Shown piece by piece: positions 27,707 to 38,159 of a stretch of 64,000 nt of DNA. The notes below the pieces were generated by a model, which saw nothing but the letters and a program-made list of their open reading frames with translations, ran no database searches and was not told the DNA's origin. The DNA lies in NCBI GenBank assembly GCA_031285625.1, contig JAITVV010000093.1, forward strand, positions 1-64,000, read 5' to 3'. Source of the stretch: Prevotella sp. Its GTDB lineage: Bacteria > Bacteroidota > Bacteroidia > Bacteroidales > Dysgonomonadaceae. Each line of letters begins with the position of its first letter. The stretch's first letter is position 1. The translations under genes and the position numbers were made by a program.

Positions 27707-29758
27707 TTATTTCTCTGCGGCCTGATCTGCAACAATCGGCCAATATGGATTTTGATAGATAGTAGATGAAGATACATCTGTGCCGCTCGTAGCTGTCAGT
27801 TGAAACTGTTTCACCATAATAGGTTGCAGATAATGAGCCATTTTCCATGTCATACCAGTATATCCGGCTTGTGCACTATAGCGTTCGTAAGGGCGAAGAT
27901 ATTCACTCTTCTCCTTTGACGATACATTTGCATTCTCAGACCCATCGGCAATCAGATTATTATACCAGTTTTCCATCGGAGTATTCCATAAATGAAATCC
28001 TTCGATATGATACGGAGTACTCATTAATTGATCCATCGAACGCCAACGGCAAATATCCATGTATCTCAATCCTTCAGCAAGTAGCTCGCAACGACGTTCG
28101 CGACGGATATTGTATAACGTAGGGTCAATCAGATTACCTGCAGAATATGCGCCCCAATCGTTGGCTGCCTCATTTGACATTACTGTTTTGCTGATAGTAT
28201 TATCAATATTAGTAGACACATGGGAACGTTGACGGATAATAGTCCAGTACTCACGGGCTGTCCCATCCAGAGATCCTTTTCTTTCGTAGCTGGCTTCCAT
28301 ATAATTCAATAATGCTTCTGTAGCCCTATAGCAAATTGCAGCAGTGTATCCGCCACCATTGGCATAATATTTTTTATTGAAAGAACCTCCTTTGCGTAAA
28401 GCATAACCTGTTGCATATCCGCGTTCACCATCTCCGTTTGTAATATCAGGATAAGGTTCCACCAAAACTGCTTCGGTACCTTCTGTATTATCCAGTTCGA
28501 ACAGAATATTCTTTTGTTCAGGTTCTTTCAGGAAAATAATCAGACGGGAATCCCTGTTGGAACGAACATCTGCAATCGTTTTATCTCCTTTATAGTAACC
28601 ATCACCGTCAGTATAAGAGCCGTGTGTATAAACGGGGCTTCCATCAGCCATCAGGAAGTTATTGACAAATCCACGGGTTACACCGATACGATAATTACCA
28701 CGACCTGCAGCAGAGTTTACATTATGAGTAGATAATCCACGCCCATACTGACGCCATAACAGCACCTCACTCACACCTGATAAATCTTCCTGAGCAAACA
28801 TATCGAAATATGGGTTTGCTGCATCAGTATCCGATTGTTGCAATACTCCGGTATTTTCGGTCAGTTTCCCTTTGTATTCTTCCGCTACTTGTTTAGATGC
28901 ATCCATTGCCTGATCCAGGAAAAAATTGATTTCCTCATCGATACTTCCACTTGGAAACTGATAACCTGAGTTATAGTCTTTTTTTGCTCCCGGCCAATCG
29001 GTACCATTCGGTACAAATGCAGTTCCTTTGAAATATTTCAGCCAGGTACCTTCATATAATGCTACTCTGGATTTCAGAAGAAGTGCTGCATCCTTATTGA
29101 TACGGGTTTTTGACATACTGCTTCCGGACATCAATGTTATAGCATTATCCAGATCCGAAAGAATAAAACGGGCGACCTCATTGCGTGGACTACGTTTGCT
29201 GGCTTCCTTCAACACTTCGCTGTTATCCGCTAATGGCTCCGTGATAATAGGGAAATCACCGAACATCTGATAACGTTTAAAATACTCACATGCACGCAGA
29301 AAATACATTTCTCCGATATAATGTTTTACATCCGACAAGTTGCCTCCTATTGTATTTGCCGACCCGCTTAAATCTTCTCCAAATCTTGGTAATACCAAAG
29401 AGAAGAAATAGTTGCAACGGTAAATCATTTCGAATTTCCAGTTATCACTTTCACTATGCGCCACTTTCCAGCGGTCAGAAGTATATCGGTCATGCGCCGA
29501 TACTCCGGTCTGGTTATCAGTGTCATTATCATTACCAAAGATACCATAACTCCATTGATTACTATGGGACGGAAGAATGTCTGCATATAAGTTATTAGTA
29601 TAATAAGCTAATTGGTTTGCATCGGTCAGAGTTGTCTCAGGAGAGGCATTCGACATAGGTTCTTTATCCAGGAAATCGTCACAGGAAGTAAATACTCCGC
29701 CAGTCAGAACAAGCAGGAGTGAACCTACAAATATTTTTGATTTTATGTTTATTTTCAT
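27707..29758 (-). CDS. susD: SusD/RagB family surface glycan-binding lipoprotein
   Basis: SusD-like proteins bind glycan at the cell surface and form a lid on SusC. The lipobox is VFTSC, followed by DDFLDKEP, a classic SusD start. Helical TPR-like units follow (HYIGEMYFLRACEYFKRYQM, NEVARFILSDLDNAITLM). The C-terminal part ends in IRRERRCELLAEGLRYMDIC and RW, a strong RagB/SusD motif. Length 683 is at the long end of the family. The gene starts 12 bases after susC. Binding-site aromatics cannot be placed without a structure. Confidence 0.95.
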   Translation of the reverse strand: MKINIKSKIFVGSLLLVLTGGVFTSCDDFLDKEPMSNASPETTLTDANQLAYYTNNLYADILPSHSNQWSYGIFGNDNDTDNQTGVSAHDRYTSDRWKVAHSESDNWKFEMIYRCNYFFSLVLPRFGEDLSGSANTIGGNLSDVKHYIGEMYFLRACEYFKRYQMFGDFPIITEPLADNSEVLKEASKRSPRNEVARFILSDLDNAITLMSGSSMSKTRINKDAALLLKSRVALYEGTWLKYFKGTAFVPNGTDWPGAKKDYNSGYQFPSGSIDEEINFFLDQAMDASKQVAEEYKGKLTENTGVLQQSDTDAANPYFDMFAQEDLSGVSEVLLWRQYGRGLSTHNVNSAAGRGNYRIGVTRGFVNNFLMADGSPVYTHGSYTDGDGYYKGDKTIADVRSNRDSRLIIFLKEPEQKNILFELDNTEGTEAVLVEPYPDITNGDGERGYATGYALRKGGSFNKKYYANGGGYTAAICYRATEALLNYMEASYERKGSLDGTAREYWTIIRQRSHVSTNIDNTISKTVMSNEAANDWGAYSAGNLIDPTLYNIRRERRCELLAEGLRYMDICRWRSMDQLMSTPYHIEGFHLWNTPMENWYNNLIADGSENANVSSKEKSEYLRPYERYSAQAGYTGMTWKMAHYLQPIMVKQFQLTATSGTDVSSSTIYQNPYWPIVADQAAEK

Positions 29759-29770
29759 GATTATATCTTA

Positions 29771-32700
29771 TTATAAGGTTATACTAAGTCCAAAAGACCA
29801 GGTTTTAGAAAGAGGATAGGCATTACCTCCACTTTTAATAAATTGATTCGCACTGCTGTTTGTATCACCACCATCAATAGTTTCAGGATCGAATAGTTTA
29901 GATAAAGAAGTGCCTGTCCAAAGGTTTTCTGCAGAAACAAATATACGGCAGCGGCTGATAGAAATCTTTTGTGTTAATGAAGCCGGTAATGTATAGCCTA
30001 TTTGTACATTTTTCAAGCGGATATAAGAAGCATCCTGTACATAGCGGCTTTGCTGTTTATGGTTCTTACCGGCTCCATTGCTTCCCCAACCAAATAATGG
30101 ACGAGGGTAATAAGAATCGAGATTTGCAGGTATTTCTCCGTTCAGTCCGCTAGCTTCAGCACGGAAATAATCGGCATGTTCTTTTAGTCCGGTAGACCAC
30201 CATTGGTCTTGTATTGCTCCCCAGAACATATTACTGTTCATCCACACATCACGTTTCATTACACCCTGGAAGAATGCTCTGAAATCGAACCCTTTATAAT
30301 CTGCCGAAAGATCAATCCCGAAGAAATAACGAGGTGTACTGTTTCCTATCACTTTCAGGTCGCCATGGTCGTCTAAAGTACCGGAACCTTCAGTGATGCC
30401 TGCTTTTCCATCCAGATCCGCATACATAATATCTCCTGCACCCCATTCTGAGCCGAAAGGTTGACCACCTACTTTTTCGAGATGTGCATCCATCTCTGCC
30501 TGGGTTTTGGCAATGCCAATAGTTTCATATCCCCATATTTCGCCCATTTTGCGTCCGGAAGCATATGACCATATAGAATTAGTTGTATTACTTGGATAGC
30601 TTTCTATTGTAGTCTGTGCATCTGATAACATCACTTTAGCGCTATATCCGAATCCATTCTTCAGGCGGTCATTCCATGATATCATTAGTTCCCATCCTGC
30701 AGTTTTCAGGTCACAGTTATTAGTCTTAGGGGTTGCAATACCTATTACAGACGGAAGTTCTGGTGCAGGACCTACCATATTGTCAGTGTACCTGTTATAG
30801 AAATCGAATGATCCTGTCAGGCGGTTATTGAATAATCCCCAATCAAGACCGACATTCCATGTACGTACTGTTTCCCATGTCAGCATAGTACTAATCAAAT
30901 CGCCTATCTTTGCAGTATTTGGTTTTACTCCGTTTTGTAACCATCCGCCATTGGCTGCTTTCAATTCCATTTCTCTGTAGGTTGGATACCATGCATTGGT
31001 ATTCTGGTTACCCAGTTCACCATATGATGCACGTAACTTCAATGTATTCACCGTTTGTTCGAGTGGTTGCCAGAAATCTTCGCGGGCAATGTTCCAACCA
31101 GCAGAAAAAGAAGGATACAAATCCCATCTGTTACCACGACGGAAACGGGATGTGCCGTCATAACGCATATTCACCTCTGCCAAATATCTGCCCTTATAGT
31201 CATAATTGATACGTCCGAAGAACCCGGCTGTAGCCCATTCGTTACGATAGCCTCCTACTTCCGGAATTTTCTCTTTTCCTGCACCATCCAGACTACTAAT
31301 CAGGTTCAATTCGGCTAAATCTTCCAATAGCAAACCATATCCTTTTGCACTAAAGAAAGACTGGCGCATCTCATCTGCCTGGAATCCGACCATTACTTTG
31401 AAGTTATGAGCTTCGTTGAATGACTTAGTATAGTCAGAGTAGATATTAAGATTCCAATAATTTTCTTTTTTATGATCCTGATACAGGCTATTTGTACCAT
31501 TTGTATTTACAATGTTCCCGGCTACGTCGTGATTGTAGTATGGCAATGAGATTTCGCGTACATCCCAGGTATTAGAACTATAATTGAATTCGAAATGTGT
31601 TTTCCAATCTTTAATAGGTTCTATTATAAATGCACCCTGATGGGATAATCTATCTGACTGACTTTTTCGTTGCCCTCCCAATGCCAATTGTATAGCCGGA
31701 GTATCAGCATTACTATTGTGATAATATCCATTTTCATCATATACGGGTAGATTTGGCCATGTCTGACGGCCTATTTTTTCATACAGCCCATCATTAAATT
31801 TAGTCGGTCTCCAATTATCTACACGGGCGAATCGCAGACTGTAATTGAAATCTAGCCAACTGGTCATCTTTGCATTTATCTTTGCAGTCACATTATAACG
31901 TTTAAGTCCATCATCTCCCTGACGCAACAGCCCACTTTGGTCGAGATATCCTAATGATGCATAATAAGCTAACTTCTCGGTGCCTCCGTTAAGACTTAAA
32001 TTGTGTTCTTGTGAGAAGTTGTTGTCTTTATATATTTCTGAGTACCAGTCTGTATTAGCATATGCAGCCGTAAAAGGATCTCCTGCCGGTTTACCCCAAA
32101 TATTTCCATCAGTAGGAAGTCCACCTTTACTTCCTCCGCCTTTTGCCTGAAAATCGAGCATCTGTTGCATAACATCATCAGAGAAAACTGTTCCCCAGCC
32201 AACCCCTTTAGCTGCTGCATTAAAGTAATTGGCGAAGGTGTATGAATCCATCATTTCCGGTAGGTTGATCGGGCTACTTATGCGGAAATTGTTATTGTAA
32301 TTAATAGAAGTCTGACCTGATTTTCCTTTTTTTGTAGTTATCAGAATAACACCAAAAGGAGCGCGTGAACCATAAATAGAGGAGGCTGCAGCATCCTTCA
32401 GTACTGATATATTTTCTATATCCTGCGGATTAATAGTATTTATATCACCTTCCATACCATCAATCAACACTAGTGGTGAACCGCTGGAGCCATCCCCAAT
32501 GGTGCCTACACCACGAATATTTATGCTCATATCTTTATCGAGAGCCCCGTTATTGGTCGAAATCTGTAATCCGGGAACAAGGCCTTGTAGAGCTTGTGTG
32601 GCATTCGTTACAGGGCGGGATTCCAGATCTTTAGCAGTTGCTATACCGACTGATCCGGTCAGATTTACTTTCTTTTGAGTTGAGAATCCAACAACAACTA

Positions 32701-33061
32701 TTTCATCCAATATTTCAGAATTTTCTTCCATCCTGATATTTAAATGAGTTTGGTTAGTGATCCCCACTTCCTGAGATTTATATCCCACATAAGAAAATAC
32801 TAATGTAGTTCCGGATGAAACTTGAGATAATGTGTATTTTCCATCCACATCTGTTAGTGTACCTGATGTCGTTCCTTTTACTGCTACAGAAACTCCAATC
32901 AGGTTTTCTCCAGTATTACTGTCAGTTACAGTACCTGATATGGACATTCTCTGTGCCCAGATGTTTGTAGAAGTAACTAAAGTTAGGATCAACAAGAAAA
33001 ATGTTTTGAAGGTGGCTTTTGGGAATATCCCACCTTTCTTTTTTGATTTTTTTTTCTTCAT
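29771..33061 (-). CDS. susC: SusC/RagA TonB-dependent outer-membrane glycan importer
   Basis: After a basic N-terminus and signal peptide (FFLLILTLVTSTNIWAQ), a carboxypeptidase-D-like domain (SISGTVTDSNTGENLIGVSV) leads to the TonB-box region ILDEIVVVGFSTQKK. The plug contains LVLIDGMEGDINTINPQDIE and ISVLKDAAASSIYGSRAPFG, the SusC signature. The 22-stranded barrel follows, ending in a typical aromatic terminus (WSFGLSITL). Length 1096 is normal. It is the first gene of the minus-strand PUL, divergent from the HTCS across 318 bases, and would import oligosaccharides produced by the surface enzymes. Confidence 0.96.
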   Translation of the reverse strand: MKKKKSKKKGGIFPKATFKTFFLLILTLVTSTNIWAQRMSISGTVTDSNTGENLIGVSVAVKGTTSGTLTDVDGKYTLSQVSSGTTLVFSYVGYKSQEVGITNQTHLNIRMEENSEILDEIVVVGFSTQKKVNLTGSVGIATAKDLESRPVTNATQALQGLVPGLQISTNNGALDKDMSINIRGVGTIGDGSSGSPLVLIDGMEGDINTINPQDIENISVLKDAAASSIYGSRAPFGVILITTKKGKSGQTSINYNNNFRISSPINLPEMMDSYTFANYFNAAAKGVGWGTVFSDDVMQQMLDFQAKGGGSKGGLPTDGNIWGKPAGDPFTAAYANTDWYSEIYKDNNFSQEHNLSLNGGTEKLAYYASLGYLDQSGLLRQGDDGLKRYNVTAKINAKMTSWLDFNYSLRFARVDNWRPTKFNDGLYEKIGRQTWPNLPVYDENGYYHNSNADTPAIQLALGGQRKSQSDRLSHQGAFIIEPIKDWKTHFEFNYSSNTWDVREISLPYYNHDVAGNIVNTNGTNSLYQDHKKENYWNLNIYSDYTKSFNEAHNFKVMVGFQADEMRQSFFSAKGYGLLLEDLAELNLISSLDGAGKEKIPEVGGYRNEWATAGFFGRINYDYKGRYLAEVNMRYDGTSRFRRGNRWDLYPSFSAGWNIAREDFWQPLEQTVNTLKLRASYGELGNQNTNAWYPTYREMELKAANGGWLQNGVKPNTAKIGDLISTMLTWETVRTWNVGLDWGLFNNRLTGSFDFYNRYTDNMVGPAPELPSVIGIATPKTNNCDLKTAGWELMISWNDRLKNGFGYSAKVMLSDAQTTIESYPSNTTNSIWSYASGRKMGEIWGYETIGIAKTQAEMDAHLEKVGGQPFGSEWGAGDIMYADLDGKAGITEGSGTLDDHGDLKVIGNSTPRYFFGIDLSADYKGFDFRAFFQGVMKRDVWMNSNMFWGAIQDQWWSTGLKEHADYFRAEASGLNGEIPANLDSYYPRPLFGWGSNGAGKNHKQQSRYVQDASYIRLKNVQIGYTLPASLTQKISISRCRIFVSAENLWTGTSLSKLFDPETIDGGDTNSSANQFIKSGGNAYPLSKTWSFGLSITL

Positions 33062-33379
33062 AGTAAGAAATGATTAAATGGTGATTAACTTCATGGTAAC
33101 ATATTACGCCCAATAGTATCAGTTTTTGGTAACATGTTTTGTGTTGTACAAATGTGATAATATTGGAAGTAAAACAGGGGGTACAAATGTTTCAAATTAG
33201 TACTACAAAAAGATCATTTTATTAATAATTATAATAATTATTTTATTTAAGTATGTGTATATAAGTGTGTTGTTATTTTAAGTGTATATTTTATACTTTT
33301 TGAGTAAAGATTCAGAAATAGTGGTAATTTTTTTGTAGATTCGCATTATATTATTTTTTGCTAGTACTAAAGAAACACC
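33062..33379. promoter_or_regulatory. Divergent susC-HTCS control region with paired direct repeats
   Basis: No gene lies in these 318 bases. GGTAACAT occurs at 33095-33102 and 33128-33135, 33 bases apart, and GTACAAATGT at 33146-33155 and 33181-33190, 35 bases apart. The spacing of about three helical turns suits a dimeric AraC-type DNA-binding domain, such as that of the divergent HTCS. The right half is extremely AT-rich and leads to the HTCS start. No perfect promoter consensus was found for susC. Confidence 0.5.
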
Positions 33380-36300
33380 ATGAAAAAGATTATAATTATT
33401 TTCTTTATTATATATCGTTGTTCCATCCTGTCAGCTCAAAATATTACAATCAATCCTATATCAATAAATGATCAGCTTCCATCTACTACTGTTCAGCGAA
33501 TATTTCAGGATAAAGGTGGTTTTATATGGTTTGGTACACCTGATGGTCTATGCCGTTATGACGGATACAGAATAATAGAGATGCGTTCCAAATTCAATAA
33601 GAACAACTTATTAAAAAGTAATGAGATTACATGTTTTACCGAAAGTGATGATTATTTGTGGATAGGAACTAAAGCCGGAATTAATATTATAAATAAAAGG
33701 AGTTATCAAATTATTCCTTTTAATGATGATCGGGTAAATAATGTAGAGATCAAATGTTTACTTACCACAACGGATGGTTATGTTTGGATAGGTGCTAATA
33801 ACCGTTTATTCAAATATGATTCGAAATTAAACTATATAAGAGATTATTCGGATGTAATTCCCATTCATGGTATTAATTCACTGTATGAGGATGTAGATAA
33901 AAATCTATGGGTAACAATCTGGGAAAATGGATTATATAAATATGATCTGGAGAAGGATACATTTCTCAGATATCCTTCTGTAGGAAATAAAAACAATCCT
34001 TTCAAAATATTTCAGGATAAACAAAGACGATACTGGATTTGTACATGGGGAGAAGGAGTCTTTCACTTTTATCCTGATATAGACAATGCAGGTAAATCAA
34101 TATATATTCATCAAAAAATACAGAATAAGGATGGAATAATTAAAGAAGACACATTTTTTAGTGTCGTTCAAGATGATAAATATGGGTACATCTGGTTTGT
34201 ATCGATATCTGGGATATATGCCTGCAAATATAGAAATGATAAAATATTGGAAGCTGCAAACCTTTCTCATCTATTCAAAGACTCAAACAATATTTTCAGT
34301 GAAATAATCAAAGACAATTCGGGAAACTTGTGGGTGGGTACATTTAGTGAAGGTGTATTAAATATCAATTTTGATATGCCTGTTATTAATAACTTTGCAC
34401 TTTCTTCAATCAAACAAAAGACAGGGATTACCCCCAATATTACTAAACTTTTTGTTGACAAAAAAGGAATTGTATGGGTTAATCAGAATCGTAAAGGTTT
34501 GGTTATTTTCAATGCATCTAATGGAAATATAAGCTATTATGAAGATATAGCAGCCTTAAAAGATATCACGGGGCTTAATGTTGTAAGTTGTATTTTGGGA
34601 TTAAGTCTTTATCCTGATAATATATGGATAGGATCTGAAAATGAGCCATCAATATATATAGTGAAAAGAGATAATACAGGTATCTCTGTAGAAAAAAAGA
34701 TTGATTTATCTGAAAATAGTGATTATTCGGGAAATCCACGAAAGTTTTATGAAGATAGCCGAAATAATATGTGGATTATTACAACCAATGGGCTATTTGT
34801 TAAACCAGTAAGAAAAGAAGAGGTTGAACATGTGAATTTTGACTTTGGATCAATAAGTGATATAACAGATGATGTAGATGGAAACATATGGATAAGCTCA
34901 AGAAATAAAGGTATTTATAAAATTAAACTGCAGGGAAATTCATCTGTGCAAAATGAACAGATTGTGAATTATACTACAGAATCGGGCTTAAATATTACTA
35001 ATATAGAAGCTATAGCTAGTGATAAAATAGGACAAATCTGGATTGGGACAAAACTTGGTAATATCGCATCATATGATGTTAAAAAGAATGAGTTTAAGGA
35101 AAAAACGGAGATAGTAGGAATGACAGGAGAAGCTATTCTAGATATTCTAGTCGATGATTACGGACATATCTGGATTTCGACTAATAAACGAGTAGTAGAA
35201 TATAATCCGGATAATAATGCTTCCAGATATTATACTTCGTCCGATGGAGTTCTGGTAAATGCTTTTGCTCAGGGATCTTATTTTAAAAATAGTTCCGGAG
35301 AAATATATTTTGGAGGAAATAAGGGCATCTCTGTGTTCCAATCATCAAATAAATTATCAGAAATACCTTTAAAAAAGAAGACGTTTATAACAGATGTTAA
35401 AATTAATAATAAATCGGTATTTGAGAGCGGTAATAATCAATTTGATGTTGTTGAGCAATCAATAATTCTAAATCCGAATGATAAAAATATAGAATTTGAC
35501 TTTTCATCATTAGACTATACTTTTCCTAATAAAATAAGATATGCCTATAAAATGGAAGGGGTCGATGATGACTGGATTTTCACTGAAGAAAAATATCAGT
35601 TTGCCATCTACAACCAATTAAAAAAAGGTAATTATACTTTTCTGATCAAGTCTACAGATGAAAACAGGTTGTGGAGCAGTGAAATTTCTAAAGTGAAAAT
35701 ATACAAACTACCAGCATTTTATGAAACCTGGTGGGCATATTGTATATATTTCATTCTTTTGTTAGGGATAGCATGGTTTGTTTATAAGACAATTAAAAAT
35801 CGTATCATATTGCGTAATAATCTGAAAATAGCACAGATAGAAAAAGAAAAATCAGAAGAATTAACTCAAACAAAACTCAAATATTTCACCAATATTTCAC
35901 ATGATTTTCTTACGCCCCTGACTATTTTATCTTGTTTGATTGATGATGCAGAAATAACATATAATGGTCAGATTAATCAATTTAGATCGATGCGGTCTAA
36001 TATTAATCGTTTGAAACGTTTGTTGCAGCAAGTTCTGGATTTTAGAAAAATAGAAAGTGGCAATATGAAACTTAAAGTTTCAAAAGGAGATATTGCAGTT
36101 TTTATTCAGGAATTATGCTTTAGTAGTTTTTTACCTTTGATGAGAAAGAAAAATATAGATTTCACATTTAACACATCTTCTCCCCATATCGAAGCTTACT
36201 TTGATGCAGATAAAGTAGATAAGATTATTTACAATTTATTGTCAAATGCCTGTAAATATACTTCTGAAAATGGTCTGGTTAAAATTGATTTATTGGAATC

Positions 36301-37411
36301 TGAAAATGATAATTGTGTAAAAATTAGGGTAAGCGATACAGGGGTTGGAGTTTCGACGGAAGATTTATCGAATATTTTTACACGTTTCTATTCTAATAAA
36401 ATAAATAAATCAAACGAATCTAATGGTATAGGCCTGAACCTTACTAAAGATTTGGTAGAAATTCATAAAGGAACTATATCTGCTGAGAGTGAAGTGGGTA
36501 AAGGCTCTGTATTTACAGTGACTATACCGATTGATATTAATAGTTATGATGAAGATGATATAGCCGATTTATCAATGATCCAAAAAAAGAGTATTGATAT
36601 ATTATCAAATACGATTATTGAAGAGGGATCTATGTCCTCAATAGAAACTGATATAAATATTTTATTAGTGGAAGACAATGAGGAACTCTTGCAACTGATG
36701 AAAAATATTTTAACTAAACATTATAATATTATAATATCACGTAATGGGCTGGAAGCATTAGAACTAGTTAAATGTAATAAAATAGATATTATAATTAGCG
36801 ATGTTATGATGCCTAAAATGGATGGTCTGGAACTTTGCCGGAAAATGAAAAAAAACATAGAAACCAGCCATATCCCTATAATCTTATTGACAGCAAAAAA
36901 TAATACCGAAGATCGTATCGAATGTTATAATGCCGGTGCGGATGGATATATTACAAAACCTTTCGACTTGAAAGTCCTGGAAGCTCGTATAAACAATTTT
37001 ATATCGACAAAAAAGAATCAGCAAAGAGAGTTTAGATCAGATATTAAAATTAATCTTTCCACGCTCGAATTCCCTTCCATTGATGAGCAATTTCTTAATA
37101 ATGCCATAAAAATCATTGAAGATAATTTATTGGAACCGGGTTTTGATGTTCTCATCTTCTCAAAAAAATTGAATATGTCCAAGTCTTCATTATATCGCAA
37201 ACTAAAGACAATGACCGGCTTGTCAGCGAACGATTTTATTCGCAATATAAGGTTGAAACGAGCTTGTGTATTGCTAAATAGTAAAACAGCATCTATATCA
37301 GAGATTGCATATTCTGTAGGGTTCTCAGATCCTAAATATTTTAGTCTGTGCTTTAAAAATGAATTTAATATGACTCCCTCTGAATTTCAAAAGAGAAGAT
37401 CAGCAACCTGA
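33380..37411 (+). CDS. Hybrid two-component system sensor/regulator (HTCS) for the PUL
   Basis: HTCS proteins sense a released oligosaccharide in the periplasm and activate PUL transcription. After a signal peptide, about 750 residues hold two propellers of Reg_prop repeats (GGFIWFGTPDGLCRYDGYRI, DGYVWIGANNRLFKYD) and a Y_Y_Y domain. A membrane span lies near residues 785-805 (YCIYFILLLGIAWFVY). The kinase has His841 in the H-box SHDFLTPLTIL and an ATPase with NLLSNACKYT, SDTGVGV and NGIGLNLTK. The receiver has Asp1141 in ISDVMMPKMDG, and an AraC-type HTH ends the protein. All parts are intact. The PUL is divergent, so this is its likely regulator. Confidence 0.95.
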   Translation: MKKIIIIFFIIYRCSILSAQNITINPISINDQLPSTTVQRIFQDKGGFIWFGTPDGLCRYDGYRIIEMRSKFNKNNLLKSNEITCFTESDDYLWIGTKAGINIINKRSYQIIPFNDDRVNNVEIKCLLTTTDGYVWIGANNRLFKYDSKLNYIRDYSDVIPIHGINSLYEDVDKNLWVTIWENGLYKYDLEKDTFLRYPSVGNKNNPFKIFQDKQRRYWICTWGEGVFHFYPDIDNAGKSIYIHQKIQNKDGIIKEDTFFSVVQDDKYGYIWFVSISGIYACKYRNDKILEAANLSHLFKDSNNIFSEIIKDNSGNLWVGTFSEGVLNINFDMPVINNFALSSIKQKTGITPNITKLFVDKKGIVWVNQNRKGLVIFNASNGNISYYEDIAALKDITGLNVVSCILGLSLYPDNIWIGSENEPSIYIVKRDNTGISVEKKIDLSENSDYSGNPRKFYEDSRNNMWIITTNGLFVKPVRKEEVEHVNFDFGSISDITDDVDGNIWISSRNKGIYKIKLQGNSSVQNEQIVNYTTESGLNITNIEAIASDKIGQIWIGTKLGNIASYDVKKNEFKEKTEIVGMTGEAILDILVDDYGHIWISTNKRVVEYNPDNNASRYYTSSDGVLVNAFAQGSYFKNSSGEIYFGGNKGISVFQSSNKLSEIPLKKKTFITDVKINNKSVFESGNNQFDVVEQSIILNPNDKNIEFDFSSLDYTFPNKIRYAYKMEGVDDDWIFTEEKYQFAIYNQLKKGNYTFLIKSTDENRLWSSEISKVKIYKLPAFYETWWAYCIYFILLLGIAWFVYKTIKNRIILRNNLKIAQIEKEKSEELTQTKLKYFTNISHDFLTPLTILSCLIDDAEITYNGQINQFRSMRSNINRLKRLLQQVLDFRKIESGNMKLKVSKGDIAVFIQELCFSSFLPLMRKKNIDFTFNTSSPHIEAYFDADKVDKIIYNLLSNACKYTSENGLVKIDLLESENDNCVKIRVSDTGVGVSTEDLSNIFTRFYSNKINKSNESNGIGLNLTKDLVEIHKGTISAESEVGKGSVFTVTIPIDINSYDEDDIADLSMIQKKSIDILSNTIIEEGSMSSIETDINILLVEDNEELLQLMKNILTKHYNIIISRNGLEALELVKCNKIDIIISDVMMPKMDGLELCRKMKKNIETSHIPIILLTAKNNTEDRIECYNAGADGYITKPFDLKVLEARINNFISTKKNQQREFRSDIKINLSTLEFPSIDEQFLNNAIKIIEDNLLEPGFDVLIFSKKLNMSKSSLYRKLKTMTGLSANDFIRNIRLKRACVLLNSKTASISEIAYSVGFSDPKYFSLCFKNEFNMTPSEFQKRRSAT

Positions 37412-37427
37412 TATAAATGGTTGTTTC

Positions 37428-37697
37428 TTAGAATATTCCTATAAATTGGTCTTCAAGCCAGACCATCAGTATTATTAAGGCTGTAAATAATAACAAAATG
37501 ACGATGATCTTTATTGTCTCCCATTTATTTCTGAGCCATTTGAAATATCGAAAGACTAGTGGTAATTTCCACCGATCTGAGGCTGAGAATGATAATCCCA
37601 ATATAAAATTAAGAATGAAAGGCATTATTAAAAGCAGAATGATTATACCAACAACGCCCAATACTTTAACAAGAATAGATGTACTAAATAGGATCAT
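37428..37697 (-). CDS. Small two-helix membrane protein of unknown function
   Basis: The 89-residue product has an N-terminal hydrophobic segment (VLGVVGIIILLLIMPFILNF), a basic loop with aromatic residues (RWKLPLVFRYFKWLRNKW), and a second span (IKIIVILLLFTALIILMVWL). Positive charges in the loop are as expected for a membrane hairpin. An overlapping plus-strand ORF (37498-37725) lacks such structure and is rejected. It is convergent with the HTCS gene, 16 bases away. No family is recognised. Confidence 0.55.
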   Translation of the reverse strand: MILFSTSILVKVLGVVGIIILLLIMPFILNFILGLSFSASDRWKLPLVFRYFKWLRNKWETIKIIVILLLFTALIILMVWLEDQFIGIF

Positions 37698-37865
37698 TAA
37701 ATTATGTTTGTGTCTAAGAAATTGAAACTTGAGACAGTAAAGTTAGTAAAAGATAAGAAAATATCTTTGTAAGAATTCATAAATGTTAAAATAGAGTTGA
37801 TGTATAGCTTTTTAGTTATTAAATTATATATTTTTATATGATAATAGGTAATAAATAGATTAGAT

Positions 37866-37896
37866 ATTGCAAAATTAATTTCTTTTATTATCTTTG
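37866..37896 (+). promoter_or_regulatory. Promoter of rho
   Basis: ATTG (37866-37869), a 19-base spacer and TATCTTTG (37889-37896) match the Bacteroidota TTTG-N19-TAnnTTTG layout. The same ATTG-N19-TATCTTTG occurs before rpsP. It predicts a 5' leader of about 255 bases before rho. Confidence 0.7.
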
Positions 37897-38159
37897 CACG
37901 AGTTTTGCACGGAACTGTTTAATTTTTATTTACAGTACAAGAAAATCAGAGAAGGAATTCCTTCAAAGTATAAAGGTTTTGCTAATAGGGTTAAACTCTT
38001 TAAAGAACCGATAGAACAAACTATTAGACCTTAGATAATAACCTTTAATTATTATCTTCTTTTAATATTAGATCCATAAAATATTATATAAGTTTAATTA
38101 CAAGGCTTTGCCCTATTCATGTGAATTTCATAAATCAATATAATTAATATAGATATACA
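37897..38159 (+). promoter_or_regulatory. Long 5' leader of rho
   Basis: About 260 bases between the promoter and the rho ATG hold no convincing ORF. A purine-rich stretch (GAAAATCAGAGAAGGAATTC), then repeated AAC/ACC-rich segments and an AATAACCTTTAATTATTATC imperfect palindrome are present. In other bacteria rho controls its own message by termination in the leader, and the size here would allow that. This is inferred from length and position only. Confidence 0.4.

Noticed and set aside
37498-37725. 75-codon plus-strand ORF opposite the small membrane protein
   Set aside because: The minus-strand frame has two clean membrane spans with a positive loop, whereas this one is featureless.
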